A stretch of 64,000 bases of DNA. Source: Actinobacteria bacterium OV320 (lineage in GTDB: Bacteria > Actinomycetota > Actinomycetes > Streptomycetales > Streptomycetaceae). A program made the translations under genes and the position numbers. The stretch spans positions 1-64,000 of the forward strand of contig LJCX01000022.1 in NCBI GenBank assembly GCA_001298545.1. Reading direction: 5' to 3'. The stretch's first letter is position 1, and each line of letters starts with the position of its first letter. Shown one piece after another: positions 42,783 through 55,400 of this stretch. The notes below the pieces were generated by a model. The model had not been told where the DNA came from and ran no database searches. It saw nothing but the letters and a program-made list of their open reading frames with translations.

Positions 42783-44312
42783 ATGAATTTCGCAGATTTC
42801 ACCCTGGTCGAGGCATTCGACGAGATGGCCGCCGGCCGGCCCGACGGAACGGCCGTCGAGTTCGGCGGCGACCGAGCCTCCTATGCCGAACTCGCCGCCG
42901 CATCCCGACGGGTGGCGGCCCTGCTGAAGAAACGCGCCGGAGTGCGGCCCGGTGACCTCGTGGCGTTCTGTATGGAGCCCTCCGTCGAAATGGTCGTCAC
43001 GGTACTGGCGATTCTGCGCTGCGGTGCCGCGTATGTGCCGCTCGATGTGCAGAACCCGCCGGTGCGCAACCGGCTCATTCTCGACGACAGCGGTCCGCGG
43101 GCCGTGGTCGGCGACGTGGTCGACGGGTCGGCCGGCGTGTGTTCGATCACGAGCGACGAGGTCCGGCAGGCGGCCTGGGACACCGGCGCGGAGGAGTGGT
43201 CGGGGGCTCGACCGGATCCAGGCGCGTACTGCTACGTCATCTACACCTCGGGGACCACGGGCAGGCCCAAGGGTGTGCCGATAACGCACCGCAACGTCCT
43301 GGCTCTCTTCGCGGCCGCAGCCGAACTGTTCGACTTCGGTGCCGAAGACGTGTGGCTGCTCTACCACTCCATCGCCTTCGACTTCTCCGTCTGGGAACTG
43401 TGGGGGCCGCTCCTGCACGGCGGCCGACTGGTGATCGTCGACCGGTGGACCAAGCTCTCGCCCGAGGCCTGTGCCGAACTGCTGCTGGACCGCGGCGTGA
43501 CGGTGCTCAACCAGACTCCCACCGCGTTCTCGGTGATGGCCCGTGTCCTCATGGAGAAGGTGCCCGCCGGCGGCGGCGTCCCGTTGCGGTACGTGGTGTT
43601 CGGCGGTGAGCGGCTCTCCATGCCCGCTCTGCGTACCTGGGCGGACCGGTTCGGCCTCGACCGGCCGCAACTGATCAACATGTACGGGCTCACCGAAGCC
43701 ACCGTCCACACCACGTACCACCGGCTCACCGGGCAGGACCTGCTCCTCGACGACTCGGTCATCGGCCGGCCGCTGCCGGGGTTCACCGCACGCGTCGTGG
43801 ACGAAGCGGGGGAGAGCGGTGAGCGAGGCCAACTCGTGGTGTCCGGCCCCCAGGTGGCGGCCGGGTATCTGGACCGCCCGGAGACCACGGCCGAGCGGTT
43901 CGGGCCCGACCCGCTCGGCCTCGTCGACGGGACGCTCTTCTACCGGACCGGGGATCTCGTGGAGACGCGCAACGGGCAGCTCGTCTACCTCGGTCGTGCC
44001 GACCGGCAGGTGAAGATCCGGGGCCACCGGATCGAGCTCGGCGAGGTGGAGGCGGCCGTCGCCGCCGTACCGGACATCACCGAAGCGTCCGCCGTGGTCG
44101 TCGGCGGCGCCGAGAACCCGATCCTCGCCTGCGGATACACCACCCGCTCGGGACAGCAGGTCGAGCTTCGCGCCCTCCGGGCCGAGCTTCGCAAGCGTGT
44201 TCCGCAGTACATGCTCCCGACCCGTTTCCGGTGGTTCGAGCAACTGCCGCTGACGGTGAACGGAAAGACGGACAGCCAAAGCGTGGCCAAGGAAATGGAG
44301 TTCGAGAAGTGA
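42783..44312 (+). CDS. Free-standing NRPS adenylation domain, threonine-type code
   Basis: About 509 aa, a single A domain activating an amino acid as adenylate and loading it on a carrier protein. A3 is YTSGTTGRPKG, A5 NMYGLTEATVHTTY, A8 GRADRQVKIRGHRIELGE, and A10 NGKTDSQSV keeps the catalytic lysine though NGKVDR is usual. By eye the ten specificity residues are D-F-W-N-V-G-M-V-H-K, agreeing with the known threonine code (DFWNIGMVHK) except I to V. Start at ATG 42783 (MNFADFTLVEAF) with AAGGCGG upstream. Its stop overlaps the start of the carrier protein gene (GTGA), so the pair likely supplies Thr in trans to the next NRPS. Confidence 0.9.
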   Translation: MNFADFTLVEAFDEMAAGRPDGTAVEFGGDRASYAELAAASRRVAALLKKRAGVRPGDLVAFCMEPSVEMVVTVLAILRCGAAYVPLDVQNPPVRNRLILDDSGPRAVVGDVVDGSAGVCSITSDEVRQAAWDTGAEEWSGARPDPGAYCYVIYTSGTTGRPKGVPITHRNVLALFAAAAELFDFGAEDVWLLYHSIAFDFSVWELWGPLLHGGRLVIVDRWTKLSPEACAELLLDRGVTVLNQTPTAFSVMARVLMEKVPAGGGVPLRYVVFGGERLSMPALRTWADRFGLDRPQLINMYGLTEATVHTTYHRLTGQDLLLDDSVIGRPLPGFTARVVDEAGESGERGQLVVSGPQVAAGYLDRPETTAERFGPDPLGLVDGTLFYRTGDLVETRNGQLVYLGRADRQVKIRGHRIELGEVEAAVAAVPDITEASAVVVGGAENPILACGYTTRSGQQVELRALRAELRKRVPQYMLPTRFRWFEQLPLTVNGKTDSQSVAKEMEFEK

Positions 44313-44566
44313 GTGAAAGAGTGCCGACATCGACCCGGGACGAAGTGAGGCAGCGGATCCTCGACTGGATCGGTGAGGAGCTGGGAGATCCGCACATCAC
44401 CGGTGCCGACAATTTCCTCGAACTCGGTGGCCACTCCATGATGGCGATCGAACTCAAGACGAGGATCGCCCGTGAGTACGGTCTGTCGATCGGCCTCGCC
44501 GATCTGTTCCAGCGTTCGATCTCGGTCGCCGTGGCCCGCGCCGAAGACGGAAAGGCAACGGTGTGA
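44309..44566 (+). CDS. Free-standing peptidyl carrier protein
   Basis: 85 aa. One carrier domain: helix DEVRQRILDWIGEELGD, phosphopantetheine site LELGGHSMMAIELK with the attachment serine, and helix III REYGLSIGLADLFQ. GTG start overlaps the stop of the threonine-type A domain gene; its own stop overlaps the MFS gene start. A separately encoded A-PCP pair commonly holds an amino acid for tailoring before, or as starter for, peptide assembly. No phosphopantetheinyl transferase is in the cluster. Confidence 0.93.
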   Translation: MSERVPTSTRDEVRQRILDWIGEELGDPHITGADNFLELGGHSMMAIELKTRIAREYGLSIGLADLFQRSISVAVARAEDGKATV

Positions 44567-45939
44567 ACGGCATGCGCGTCTATGCTTCCGTCCTCCGCAT
44601 TCCCGACTACCGCAAGCTCTGGTTCGGCGCGGTCATCAGCCTGCTCGGTGACGGCGCGACCTGGACGGCCCTCGCGTGGATCGCCGTGTCGACCGGCGGC
44701 GCCGGGACCCTGGGCGTACTCGGCGTCTGTTACTCCGCCCCCGTACTGCTCGGCGGCCTCCTGGCCGGCAAGGTCGTGGACCGTTTCTCCCGGCGCAAAC
44801 TGCTGGTGTTCGACTCCCTGGTGCGCGGAGCGGCCATGCTCGCCGTCCCGCTGCTGTACGTCACCGATGTCCTCGACCCGTGGCACCTCTATGTCGTCGC
44901 GGCGGTCTTCGGACTGTTCAAGATCATCCCGATCGGCATCATCCCCGCTGTCCTGCCCGATCTGGTGCCCAAGAAGCAGCTCCCCACCGCGATCGCCCTC
45001 GAGGCGGTCGCCTACGGCGCGGCCGGCATGCTCGGCCCCGCGCTCGGCGGTCTGCTGATCCCGCTCATCGGCGGGTACTGGGTGCTCGCCCTGGACTGCG
45101 TGAGCTACTTGGTGTTCGCAGGGCTCGTGCTCAGCCTGAAGGCCCGGCTGGACCGTCCCGGAGCCGGTGCGGAGACCACCGGCGACCGGAACGGGGTCTC
45201 CACCGAGCGGAGCTCCTGGCGTCCGGTCGTCGCGTTCGTGGTCCGGGACCGGGTGATGCTGGTGATCACCATCACCTTCACCATCTTCAACGTGGCGATG
45301 GGCATGCTGATCGTCGCTCAGCCGTGGCTGGCCCATGAGCGTCTCCCGGGCGGTGCCACCATGCTCGGCGTGCTCGTCGGCGGACTCGCCGGTGCCGAGA
45401 TGATCGGCTCGCTGATCGCCGGAGCGATCAAGCCCGCCGTCCGCCCGATGCTCCGGATCGGTCTGCTCCAGGTGATCTCCGGCAGCGGCCTGCTGCTGCT
45501 TCTCGGAGCGAACCCGGTGCTCATCCTCGTCGGCCAGGTCGTCTGCGGCCTGCCCGCGATGCTCATGACGGTCTCCTCGCAGAGCGTCCGGTACCAGCGC
45601 ACTCCGGAGGTACTCCGCGGCCGGACCATGACCCTGATGCGCACGCTGATGCACAGCGCGTACCCGCTCGGGGCGATCGTGGCGGGCCCGCTGCTGGCCG
45701 GCGACCACTACACCGTCGTCGTGCTGGCCATGGCCGTGGCCGCGGGCGCGCCCGGCCTGCTCACGCTCGGTCTGGTGCGCAACGCGGTCGTCAACAAGCG
45801 AGAGCCCGAGACGCCGGCCGGGCCCGAGTCCGGCACACCGGCCGAGTCCGAGACACCGGCCGGGTCCGCTGCCCAGGCCGCGGCCGAGCCCGTCGGTCAG
45901 ACCCCTGTGCTCGCGGCCAGGTCGGCGCAGGACGGCTGA
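44563..45939 (+). CDS. MFS exporter in NRPS cluster
   Basis: 458 aa, about 12 membrane helices, of the MFS type related to EntS/MdtG-like drug and siderophore exporters; includes GKVVDRFSRRKLLVFDSLVRG, the family's loop 2-3 motif, and PAVLPDLVPKKQLPTAIALEAV. The last ~50 residues are a cytoplasmic Pro/Glu/Ser-rich tail with short repeats (ETPAGPESGTPAESETPAG). Starts GTG overlapping the carrier protein stop, so coordinately made. Probably exports the cluster product and is a first layer of self-protection. Confidence 0.9.
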   Translation: MNGMRVYASVLRIPDYRKLWFGAVISLLGDGATWTALAWIAVSTGGAGTLGVLGVCYSAPVLLGGLLAGKVVDRFSRRKLLVFDSLVRGAAMLAVPLLYVTDVLDPWHLYVVAAVFGLFKIIPIGIIPAVLPDLVPKKQLPTAIALEAVAYGAAGMLGPALGGLLIPLIGGYWVLALDCVSYLVFAGLVLSLKARLDRPGAGAETTGDRNGVSTERSSWRPVVAFVVRDRVMLVITITFTIFNVAMGMLIVAQPWLAHERLPGGATMLGVLVGGLAGAEMIGSLIAGAIKPAVRPMLRIGLLQVISGSGLLLLLGANPVLILVGQVVCGLPAMLMTVSSQSVRYQRTPEVLRGRTMTLMRTLMHSAYPLGAIVAGPLLAGDHYTVVVLAMAVAAGAPGLLTLGLVRNAVVNKREPETPAGPESGTPAESETPAGSAAQAAAEPVGQTPVLAARSAQDG

Positions 45940-46089
45940 TCGCCGGCCGGCACCCGCACCTCCCTCGCGGCCGACACCGGCGAGTACCCGGCGGCCCGGT
46001 GCTCCCACCGCCCACGTCCTGAGCGGTCCAGTACTGGTCAACCTCACCAGCGTCGAACGCTGACTCACCTCGTATCGGAGTACACACTC

Positions 46090-49000
46090 ATGCCCGCAAC
46101 AAGCGTCACCACGAAGGTGGTCGCCGCCTCGTACGCCCAGGAAGGGCTGTGGCTGCTGGAGCAGTTCGGCGCGGGGCCGACGGCCAACAACATCCCCATG
46201 GCCTGGCGGATCGCCGGCCGCCCCGACCTCGACGCACTGGGCGCCGCCCTGCGCCTGGTCGCCGAGCGCAACCCGGTGCTGCTGTCTCGCTGCGCCTGGG
46301 ACGAGGACGCCGGAATCCTGCTGATGTCCGAGGACTTCCGGCCGGCCGACATCCCGTTGCACATCACTCGCGGCCTCGAGGAGCAGCAGGCGCTGCTCGA
46401 GGTGTCGCAGGAGTCGCTGCGTGCCTTCCCCGGTGACTCCCCGCTGATCCGGGCGCATGTCTGGGCCCCGGCGGGGGAGGGCGACACCCTGTTGTCCCTC
46501 GTCGTCAGCCACCTGGTGTTCGACGGAGGCTCGGAGGAATCCCTCTTCGCCGAACTCGACGCGTGCTACCGCCATGTGACGGAGGGCGAGGCGCTGCCGC
46601 CGGTCCCGGAGACGTATCGGCGCTTCGCCCGGGAGCAGCGGGAACGCTTCGCCCGCGCCGACCAGTCCGCCCGGGTGTCCGAGCTCGCCGCCCGGCTGCC
46701 CGTACCGCGGAGCGTGGCACTGGCCGGCTCGGCCGACGGCGGCCGGGCCGGCCAGGACCCCTCGGAAGCGGCCCGCCACCATGAGCGGCTCGACGCCGGG
46801 GAACTCTCCCGGCTGAAGCGGTTCGCTCATGACCACGGCGCATCCGAGGTGATGGTGCTGCTGGCCGCACTGGTCGCCACGGCGGCCCGCTGGGGCGACC
46901 AGCAGAGCTGCAGCGTGCTGCTGCCGAACGCGAACCGGGCGGAGGCCTGGAGCCGCCGGCTGATCGGCCCCTGCCTCAACAGCCTGTACGTCACGGCTTC
47001 GGCCGATCCCCGGCAGAGCTTCGCCGAGCTGCTCGGCCAGGTCCGTGACCTGGCCCTGGACGCCTACGGGGACCATGACGTGCCCGCCGAAGTGCTGCGC
47101 GCACGCTGGGCGGAGCGCGGCGGCGAGGCGCACACCAATGTGATGCTGAACATCTTTTCCCAAGAGCGTGCCGAGTTGAGCCTGCCCGGCTGTACGACGA
47201 GCCGGCTGAGCTGGGAGGAGACTCCGGTACGGGCTCGTACGGACCTGTGCGTCTACGGCTGGCCGCAGGACGGCGGGCTGCGCCTGGAGTTCCTCCATCG
47301 CACGGCAGCCCTCACCCCGGCGGACGCGGCCTCGTTCGCCGCCTCGATGACCGGACTGCTGCGGCAAGCCGTCGTCACCCCGGACCTGCCGCTGGCCGAA
47401 CTCACCCTGGACGGAGCCGACCGCGCCACCCGCACCCTCACCGAACCACTGTCCGCCGCCCCTCGGACGTCGGTCGTCGAACAGGTGTGGGAGGCGGCTG
47501 CCCGCCACCCGGAGTCCACCGCGATCCAGGCGCCGGAAGGCGACCTGAGCTACGCCGAGCTGACCGCCGTGGCCGAGGCGGGCGCGGCCCGGCTCCTCGG
47601 CCTGGGGCTGCGTCCCGGCCAGGTCGTCGGGCTGGAGGGCGGCCACAGCACCCGGACCGTCCTCGCGGCCCTGGCCGTCCTGCGCGCCGGCGGAGTCCTG
47701 CTGTTCGTCCAGCCGGGCCTGCCGCGGGCGCGTCAGGACGCGATCCTCGAGACCGCCCGCCCCGCGTTCGTGATCGGCGAGACCGAGGGCGCCGCGATCA
47801 GCCCGGACGCGCTGCTCGCCGCCGGGGGCGGCCCCTGCGACGTCCCCATGCCCGGCACCGACGATCCGGCGTACGTCTTCTTCACCTCCGGTTCCACCGG
47901 CACTCCCAAGGGTGTGCTCGGCCGGCACGGCGGACTCGCCCACTTCCTCGCCTGGGAGCGCGACCTGCTCGCGACCGGCCCCGGCGACCGGGTCGGCTGG
48001 CGTACCAACACCGGCTTCGACGTGGTCCTGCGCGACCTGTTCCTGCCCCTGGTCTCCGGTGCCACGCTGGTCGTACCCGAACCCGGCGATCTGGAGGACC
48101 CCGCCGCCACCCTGCGCTGGCTGGAGCGCGGCGGTGTGACCACGCTGCACATCACTCCGAGCCTCGCCGACCTGCTCGTCGCCGAGCACGTCGAGGACCC
48201 GGACGCAGCCCCCCGGCCCCGCGCCCTGCGCGCCGTGCTCTTCGCCGGGGAGCCGCTCAGCGGTCAGGCTGTCCGCCGCTGGCGCGAACACCTGGGCGGA
48301 CAGGCCCGTGTCGTCAACCTCTACGGGCCGACCGAGACCACGCTCGCGAAATGCTGGTACGAGATCCCCGCCGAGCCGTCGGACGGGGTGCAGCCGATCG
48401 GCCGGCCGCTGCCGGAGACCCAGGTGGTCGTCCTCGGCTCCACCGGCAGGCCCGCGGGGATCGGCGAGACCGGCGAGATCACCATCCGCACGCCGCACCG
48501 CTCGCTCGGCTATCTCGGGGCGTCCGGTCGGGACGCGGCGGACCGCTTCACGCCCAATCCGTTCCGTGCCGACGAGGCCGATCTCCTCTACCGGACGGGT
48601 GACCTCGGCCGCCTCCGGGCCGACGGGCTGCTGGACATCCTCGGCCGCGCCGACGACGAGCTGAAGGTCCACGGGGTGCGTGTGCAGCCTGCGGAGGTCA
48701 CCGCCGTCCTGCGGGCCCACCCGGACATCGAGCAGGCCGCCGTGCTCAAGCGCGACGACGGCCATGGACTGATCGGCTATGCGGTGACGCGCGCCGGCAC
48801 ACCGTTGGACGAGGCCGCGGTACTGCGACACGTCGCCTCCCTGCTGCCTGCGGCCTTCGTCCCCGCCCGGCTGGTGGCGCTGGACCGGCTGCCGCTGCTG
48901 CCCAACGGCAAGGTGGACAAGAGGTCCCTGCCGCAGCCCTCCGCGGGCCGGGCGCACTCCGAGATCGTCGCGCCGCGCACCGCTGAGGAGGCGGCCGTGG

Positions 49001-52000
49001 TGGACATCTTCGAGCAGGTCCTCGGGGTGCGGCGGATCAGCGTGCACGACGAGTTCCTGGCGCTCGGCGGCCATTCGCTGCTCGCCATGCGCATGGCCGC
49101 ACGGCTCGGGAAGCACTTCGGTGTCCGGGTTCCCGCCGCCGTCGTCCTGGACCGGGCGACGCCCGCGGTGATCGCGGCCCGTGTCATGGTGCGCAACCCC
49201 GAAACGCTGCCGCCGGTCGGCACCACGGTGCAGGACGCCCCCTATCCGGCCGGCCTCACCCAGGAGCGGATGTTCTTCCTGGAGGAGATGACCGGCAGCG
49301 AGCCGGGCGTCTACACCATCCCGTGGTGCTTCCGCCTTCGCGGTGGCCTCGACCGGGAGTCGCTGCGCAGGTCACTCCTTCGCCTGGTCGAGCGGCACGC
49401 CCCGCTGCGCACCGGCTTCGAGGTCACGGCCGACCGGTTGCGGGCCCTGCCCAAGCCGGCCCAGGACGTCTTCGACTACCGGACGGTCGAGCTCTCCGGA
49501 GCCGGCGAACTCCCTGCCTTCGTCCAGGAGGAGCTCACCAGGCCGCTCGACCTGCGGGCCGGCCGGGTCCTGCGCGCCACCCTCGCCGAACTGGGGCCCG
49601 ACGACTGCGCGCTGGTGCTGATGGTCCATCACATCGCCGCCGACGGCTGGTCGCTCGCCGTGCTGCAGGACGAACTGTCCTCGCTCTACGCCGCTTTCAG
49701 CGGACAGCCGGGCGCGGTCGAACCGCCCCTGCCCGAGTCGGACTACGCCGGGTTCGCACGGTGGCAGCGAGCCCGCACCGCGGCCCTGGAGGCGGACGGC
49801 GGCCTGGCGAGGGCGGCCGAGCACCTGCGCGGAGCCCCGGAGCGCTACGGCCTGCCCACCGACCGCCCGCGCGGTCACCGCCAGACCTATCGCGGCGACC
49901 GCGAGGTGCTCGCCCTCCCGGCGGGACTGCCGCAGCGTCTGCGTCGCGAGGCGGGCCGCCGCGCAGTCACCCCGTTCACCCTGGTCGCCGCGGCGTACGC
50001 GGCGGCGGTCGCGGCCCGCGGCGGCGACCGCGAGCTGGTGCTCGGAACGGCGGTGGCCAACCGCCCCGAGTCCGGCCAGCAGGAGCTGATCGGCTGCTTC
50101 ATCAACACCGTCCCGCTGCGGCTGCGACTGCCCGCGAGCGGACTGCTCGACGACCTCGTCGCGGTGACGGCGGCCGAGATCGGGCGCGGACTCTCCGCAG
50201 CGGACGTACCGTTCGAACGGCTGCTGTCCGAACTCGACGTGCCGCGCACAGCGAGCCACCCGCCCGTGTTCCAGGCGGCCCTGGTGATGCAGCAGGCGGC
50301 ACCGGCCTCACTCGAACTGCCCGGTGTCCGGGTCGAGGAGGTGCCGGACGCGCGGACGACCGCGAAGGCCGAGCTGAGCCTGATCACCCGTCTCGACGGC
50401 GAGCACTGCGAGCTGACCCTGGAGTACAACGCCGATCTGTTCGAGCGGGCCACCGCCCGCCGACTCCTGGCCCACATCTGCCACCTGCTGGAGAACACCA
50501 CCGACCCGGCCGCCCGGTACGACGCACTGCCCCCGTCCGAACGCGCCGCGGAACTCGACGCGGCGGCCGGGCCCACACCCGCGGCCGGCCCGGACGAGGC
50601 CCAGGATCTGCTCACCGGGATCCGCCGGTCCGCCGCCCTCACCCCGGACGCACCGGCTGTCAGCTACGCGGGGCGCACCCTGAGCTACGCCGAGCTGCTC
50701 GGGCTGGCCGACGCGCACGCCCATCGGCTGCGCGCGAGCGGAGTCCGTGTCGGCGACGTGGTCGCCGTGCACATGGAGCGCTCGGCGGAACTGGTCGTCG
50801 CCCTCCTGGCCGCGATGGCGGCGGGCGCGGCATACCTGCCGCTCGACACCGCGGCTCCTGCCGAGCGGTTGCGGCTGATGATGGACACCGCCGGGGTCCG
50901 GACGCTGCTGACCGGTCCCGGAGGGGTGCCCGACGAGCACGGCCGGGAGCACACCCTCGTCGTCGGCCTGGAGGCCGATCCCGAGCCGCCGCTGGAACTG
51001 CCCCTGCACGGCGAGCTGCCCGCGTACTGCCTCTTCACCTCGGGTTCCACCGGGACTCCCAAGGGCGTTCTGGTCCCGCACCGGGCGATCGCCAACCGGC
51101 TGCGCTGGATGCAGAACACCTACCGGCTCGACGCCTGCGACACCGTCCTGCAGAAGACCCCCTACACGTTCGACGTCTCGGTGTGGGAGTTCTTCTGGCC
51201 GCTGCTGGCCGGCGCCCGGATCGTGATGGCCCGTCCCGGCGGCCACCGCGACCCGGGATACCTGATCGAGGAGATCCGCCGCGAACGGGTCACCACCCTG
51301 CACTTCGTGCCGCCCATGCTGGCCGCCCTGCTGGAGCAGCCGGGCGCGCGGACCATCGCCGAGACCGTACGGCTGGTGGTGTGCAGCGGGGAGGCGCTCG
51401 AAGGCAGCCTGCGTGACCGCTTCTACGAGGTCACGGCCACCGCCGGGGTGACACCACCCCGACTGGAGAACCTCTACGGCCCCACCGAGGCCGCCGTGGA
51501 CGTCTCGTGGCACAGCTGCGCACCGGCGGAGGCGGGCGCCGCCGTCCCCATCGGCCGTCCGATCGACAACATCCGGCTGTACGTGCTCGACCGCGACCGC
51601 ATGCGGGCGATCCCGCGCGGCGGCGTCGGCGAGCTGTACATCGGCGGCATCGGACTGGCCACCGGCTATGTCGGCCGGCCCGGTCTGACGGCCGACCGGT
51701 TCGTCCCGGACCCGTTCGCCGGACCGGAACACCCGGGCTCGCGCCTCTACCGCACCGGCGACCTGGTGCGGCGGCTTCCCGACGGCGACCTGGAGTACCT
51801 CGGACGGACCGACTTCCAGGTGAAGATCCGCGGCGTGCGCATCGAACTCGGCGAGATCGAGGAGCGGTTGGCCGCCCAGCCCGAGGTCACCGACGCCGTC
51901 GTCGTGGTCCACGAACATCCGGGCGGTGGCAAGGAGCTGATCGGCTACGCCACCGTCCGCCCGGGCGCCGCGGCGGACGGCACCGTGCTCGCCGAGCGGC

Positions 52001-52446
52001 TGCGCGGCATCCTGCCCGACTACATGTGCCCCTCGCTGATCGTCGTCATGGACGCGTTCCCGCTCGGCGCCACCGGCAAGGTCGACCGGCGGGCCCTGCC
52101 CGACCCGCAGCCGTGGCGCGGCGACACGGTGGCGTACGAGGTTCCGGACACCGACGAGGAACGGACGCTCGCGGCCATCTGGGCCGAGGTGCTCAAGCCG
52201 GACCGGCCGGTCGGCGCCCTGGACCACTTCTTCGCCATCGGCGGGGACTCGCTCAGCGCCGTACGCGTGGTGGGTTCCGCTGCCGACCAGGGCTGGTCCC
52301 TGGGACTGGACGACGTGTTCACCGCCCGCAGCCTGCGCGAACTCGCCGCCGTCATGACCGCGGTCGATCCGCGGCGGGAGCAGGCGGCACCCCTTGGCGA
52401 ATTCACCCTTCTCAGCACCGCCGACCTCGCTCGGCTCGGACTCTAG
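46090..52446 (+). CDS. Two-module nonribosomal peptide synthetase (C-A-PCP-C-A-PCP)
   Basis: 2118 aa. Module 1: C domain (~10-440) with SHLVFDG (139-145) instead of HHxxxDG; A domain (~470-950) with [12 protein letters not shown] near 596, eye-read code D-V-R-H-L-A-L-L-A-K, which I cannot assign; PCP with GGHSL near 993. Module 2: C domain with intact HHIAADG near 1179; A domain with [12 protein letters not shown] near 1647, code D-V-W-H-V-S-L-V-D-K, one change from the classic serine code DVWHFSLVDK; PCP with IGGDSLS near 2050. No epimerase, methyltransferase or TE. Having a first C domain means it accepts an upstream carrier-bound residue, plausibly Thr. ATG with CGGAG upstream. Confidence 0.95.
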   Translation: MPATSVTTKVVAASYAQEGLWLLEQFGAGPTANNIPMAWRIAGRPDLDALGAALRLVAERNPVLLSRCAWDEDAGILLMSEDFRPADIPLHITRGLEEQQALLEVSQESLRAFPGDSPLIRAHVWAPAGEGDTLLSLVVSHLVFDGGSEESLFAELDACYRHVTEGEALPPVPETYRRFAREQRERFARADQSARVSELAARLPVPRSVALAGSADGGRAGQDPSEAARHHERLDAGELSRLKRFAHDHGASEVMVLLAALVATAARWGDQQSCSVLLPNANRAEAWSRRLIGPCLNSLYVTASADPRQSFAELLGQVRDLALDAYGDHDVPAEVLRARWAERGGEAHTNVMLNIFSQERAELSLPGCTTSRLSWEETPVRARTDLCVYGWPQDGGLRLEFLHRTAALTPADAASFAASMTGLLRQAVVTPDLPLAELTLDGADRATRTLTEPLSAAPRTSVVEQVWEAAARHPESTAIQAPEGDLSYAELTAVAEAGAARLLGLGLRPGQVVGLEGGHSTRTVLAALAVLRAGGVLLFVQPGLPRARQDAILETARPAFVIGETEGAAISPDALLAAGGGPCDVPMPGTDDPAYVFFTSGSTGTPKGVLGRHGGLAHFLAWERDLLATGPGDRVGWRTNTGFDVVLRDLFLPLVSGATLVVPEPGDLEDPAATLRWLERGGVTTLHITPSLADLLVAEHVEDPDAAPRPRALRAVLFAGEPLSGQAVRRWREHLGGQARVVNLYGPTETTLAKCWYEIPAEPSDGVQPIGRPLPETQVVVLGSTGRPAGIGETGEITIRTPHRSLGYLGASGRDAADRFTPNPFRADEADLLYRTGDLGRLRADGLLDILGRADDELKVHGVRVQPAEVTAVLRAHPDIEQAAVLKRDDGHGLIGYAVTRAGTPLDEAAVLRHVASLLPAAFVPARLVALDRLPLLPNGKVDKRSLPQPSAGRAHSEIVAPRTAEEAAVVDIFEQVLGVRRISVHDEFLALGGHSLLAMRMAARLGKHFGVRVPAAVVLDRATPAVIAARVMVRNPETLPPVGTTVQDAPYPAGLTQERMFFLEEMTGSEPGVYTIPWCFRLRGGLDRESLRRSLLRLVERHAPLRTGFEVTADRLRALPKPAQDVFDYRTVELSGAGELPAFVQEELTRPLDLRAGRVLRATLAELGPDDCALVLMVHHIAADGWSLAVLQDELSSLYAAFSGQPGAVEPPLPESDYAGFARWQRARTAALEADGGLARAAEHLRGAPERYGLPTDRPRGHRQTYRGDREVLALPAGLPQRLRREAGRRAVTPFTLVAAAYAAAVAARGGDRELVLGTAVANRPESGQQELIGCFINTVPLRLRLPASGLLDDLVAVTAAEIGRGLSAADVPFERLLSELDVPRTASHPPVFQAALVMQQAAPASLELPGVRVEEVPDARTTAKAELSLITRLDGEHCELTLEYNADLFERATARRLLAHICHLLENTTDPAARYDALPPSERAAELDAAAGPTPAAGPDEAQDLLTGIRRSAALTPDAPAVSYAGRTLSYAELLGLADAHAHRLRASGVRVGDVVAVHMERSAELVVALLAAMAAGAAYLPLDTAAPAERLRLMMDTAGVRTLLTGPGGVPDEHGREHTLVVGLEADPEPPLELPLHGELPAYCLFTSGSTGTPKGVLVPHRAIANRLRWMQNTYRLDACDTVLQKTPYTFDVSVWEFFWPLLAGARIVMARPGGHRDPGYLIEEIRRERVTTLHFVPPMLAALLEQPGARTIAETVRLVVCSGEALEGSLRDRFYEVTATAGVTPPRLENLYGPTEAAVDVSWHSCAPAEAGAAVPIGRPIDNIRLYVLDRDRMRAIPRGGVGELYIGGIGLATGYVGRPGLTADRFVPDPFAGPEHPGSRLYRTGDLVRRLPDGDLEYLGRTDFQVKIRGVRIELGEIEERLAAQPEVTDAVVVVHEHPGGGKELIGYATVRPGAAADGTVLAERLRGILPDYMCPSLIVVMDAFPLGATGKVDRRALPDPQPWRGDTVAYEVPDTDEERTLAAIWAEVLKPDRPVGALDHFFAIGGDSLSAVRVVGSAADQGWSLGLDDVFTARSLRELAAVMTAVDPRREQAAPLGEFTLLSTADLARLGL

Positions 52447-52464
52447 AGACCGGAGAACAGTCGC

Positions 52465-55400
52465 ATGACCACCGCAACACCTCACCGCGGAACAGCCACC
52501 AGCTCCGTCACCGACGCCTATCCGCTGTCCCGGCTGCAGGCCGGCATGATCTACCACGCCGAGCTGGAGGGCGACGCCTCCTACTACCACGACATCTACT
52601 CGCTGCGGGTGCGCGGTCCCTGGCACGAGGAGAGCTTCCGCGCCGCCGTCGCCGGGCTGATCGGAGCCCACGACGTCCTGCGCACCTCCTTCGAACTCGC
52701 CAAGTTCAGCGAACCGTTGCAGCTCGTGCACTCCACCGTCGACGTCCCCTTCGAGACCGTCGACCTGCGTGGCCTGGAGCGGGACGCCGCCGAGCGGGTC
52801 CTCGAGGACTGGCGGCGTGAGGAGACCGGCCGTCCCTTCGACTTCGCGGCGGCGCCGCTCTTCCGCATGGTCGTCCACCGCCTGGGGGACGAGGAGTTCC
52901 ACTTCTGGTGGTCCTTCCACCACGCGATGATGGACGGCTGGAGCCTGCACTCCGCCGTGGCGGAGCTCTTCGCCGGCTACACGGCGATCCGCACGGGCCG
53001 TACCCCCGACTTCACCGCCCCGCGGACCCGCTACCGCGACTACATCGCACTCGAGCTCGACGCTCTCGACGACGCACGGCAGCGCGACTTCTGGCGCGAC
53101 CAGCTGGCCGGTGCCGAGCCCGCCGCGCTGCCCGTACCGCCCCGGCGCACCAGTGACGAACTGGACTCGACCGTGGAGGTCGAGTGGTACGACATCCCGC
53201 GGCCCGTGCTCGACCGGCTCGGCGAACTCGCGGCACGGCTGCGCGTCCCCGTCCGTACCGTGCTGCTCACCGCGCACCTGCGTGTGGTCTCGGGGCTGCT
53301 CGGGCGCTCCGACGTGATCACCGGGGTCGTCGGCAACGGCCGGCCGGAGACGCGGGACGCCGAGCAGGTCAAGGGCCTCTTCCTGAGCACCTACCCGCTG
53401 CGTACCACGCTCCCGCGGGCCAGTTGGGCCGACTTCGCCAGCGCGGTGTTCGCCCAGGAGGCCGCGATCCTCCCCAACCGCCGCTATCCGCTCGCGGCGA
53501 TGGTCGAGGAGACCGGCTGGAGCCCCTTCGACATCGTCTTCGACTTCCGACGGTTCCGAAGCTATGAGGGGCTCACCGCACAGGACGACCTGACCCTCGA
53601 CATCGGCGACTACTACGAGCACACCAACTTCCCGCTGACCTCCGGATTCGTGATGAACCCGGAAGGCACCTCGCTGCGGCTCCAACTGCGTTACGACGCA
53701 CGGCGCTTCGACCGTGCCGACACCGCCCGCCTCAGCCGGGCCTACCTCTCGGTGCTGGAACGGATCGCCGCCGATCCCGATGCCTGCGTGCTGGCCGCGC
53801 CCGCGCTCGCGGACGAGGACGTCGCCGCCCTTGCCGTGCACGGCTCCGGCCCGTGGCGCGACACCGAGCCGCACGGTGTCTACCGGCGCATCGAGCGGGC
53901 CGCCCGGCCCGGTCGGACCGCCGTGCGCGCCGTCGACGGCGAACTGGCGTACGACGAGCTGCTGGAGACGGCCGGCCGGATAGCGGGCAGCCTCGCCGAC
54001 GCGGGAGTCCGCCGGGGCGACCCGGTCGGCGTGTGCATGAACCGCGGCACCCTGCTCGTACCCGCTCTGCTCGCCATCTGGCGGATCGGTGCCAACTACG
54101 TCTCGCTCGACCCCGACTACCCGCTCGACCGGCTGCGCTACATCGCCCGCCACAGCGGTGCGGACTTCCTCCTGCACGACGCCGCCTCCGCCGGTGTCGC
54201 CGCCGAACTCGCCCCGGCCGCCCTCGCGGTCGAGAAGGCCGCCGCGCACCCGCGCAGCGCCGAGGCGGTCGAGGTCTCCGGCGACGAGCTCGCCTACACG
54301 ATCTACACCTCCGGCTCCACCGGCCTGCCCAAGGGGGTCGAGGTACCGCACGGCTCCGTCGTCAACTTCCTGGACGCACTCGTGGAGCGCCTGGACCTGG
54401 ACGACTCACACCCCTACCTCGCCACGACCTCGATCAGCTTCGACATCCATGTCAACGAGATGTTCGTCCCGCTGATTCTCGGCGGCACCGTACTCCTGGC
54501 CGCCCGCAGCCAGGTCGCGGACGGCACCGCGCTGCGCGAACTGATCGAGTCGGAGCCCGGGCTGATCGCCCAGGGACCACCCGCCATGTGGCGGATGCTG
54601 CTCGACACCGGCTGGCGCCCGAAGGACATGGCCGGAGTGCTCTGCGGTGGTGAGGCGTTCCCGCGTGACCTCGCCGAGAGGCTGTCACGGGACGGTGCGG
54701 CGGTCTGGAACATGTACGGACCGACCGAGACCACCGTGTGGTCCGCCGTCCAGCGGGTGACGGCCGGAGAGGGCACGGTGCCCATCGGCCGTCCGATCCG
54801 CAACACCACCATGTGGGTGCTGGACGCCCAGATGGACCCGGTCTTCCCCGGCGTTCCGGGCGAGCTGTACATCGGCGGCGAAGGTGTGGTCCGCGCCTAC
54901 CACGATCGGCCCGACCTGACCGCGGACCGCTTCGTGCCGGATCCCTTCGCCGGTCCCGGCCGGCCCGGAGCGCGGCTCTACCGCACCGGCGACCTCGTAC
55001 GCATCGGCGAGAACGGCACCTTCGAGTACCTGGAGCGGGTCGACCTCCAGGTGAAGGTGCGCGGCTACCGCATCGAGCTGGAGGAGGTGGAGGCCAGGCT
55101 CGGCCGGCACCCGGAGGTCTCCGCGGCCGTGGTCGCGGCGCCGCTCGGCGCGGACGGCGAACGGGTTCTCGCCGGCTACGTCGTGGCCGCTCCCGGCGTG
55201 GACGGCAGCGCGCTGCGCACCTGGTGCGCCGAGGCACTGCCCGGCTACATGGTGCCCCAGGCCTGGGTGCTGCTCGACGCGCTGCCGCTCACCCCGAACG
55301 GCAAGGTCGACCGCAAGGCCCTGCCCGGCATCGGCGAGGCGATGTCCGCGGCCGAGGGTGACGCGGCAGCGCCGAGCACCGACACCGAGCGGGCACTGGC

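Noticed and set aside
44077..49116. 1679-codon open frame on the minus strand
   Set aside because: Antisense to the MFS and NRPS genes; composition is the usual low-complexity shadow of high-GC coding DNA and contains no protein motif.
50308..54351. 1347-codon open frame on the minus strand
   Set aside because: Antisense shadow of the NRPS genes, whose domains are complete on the plus strand.
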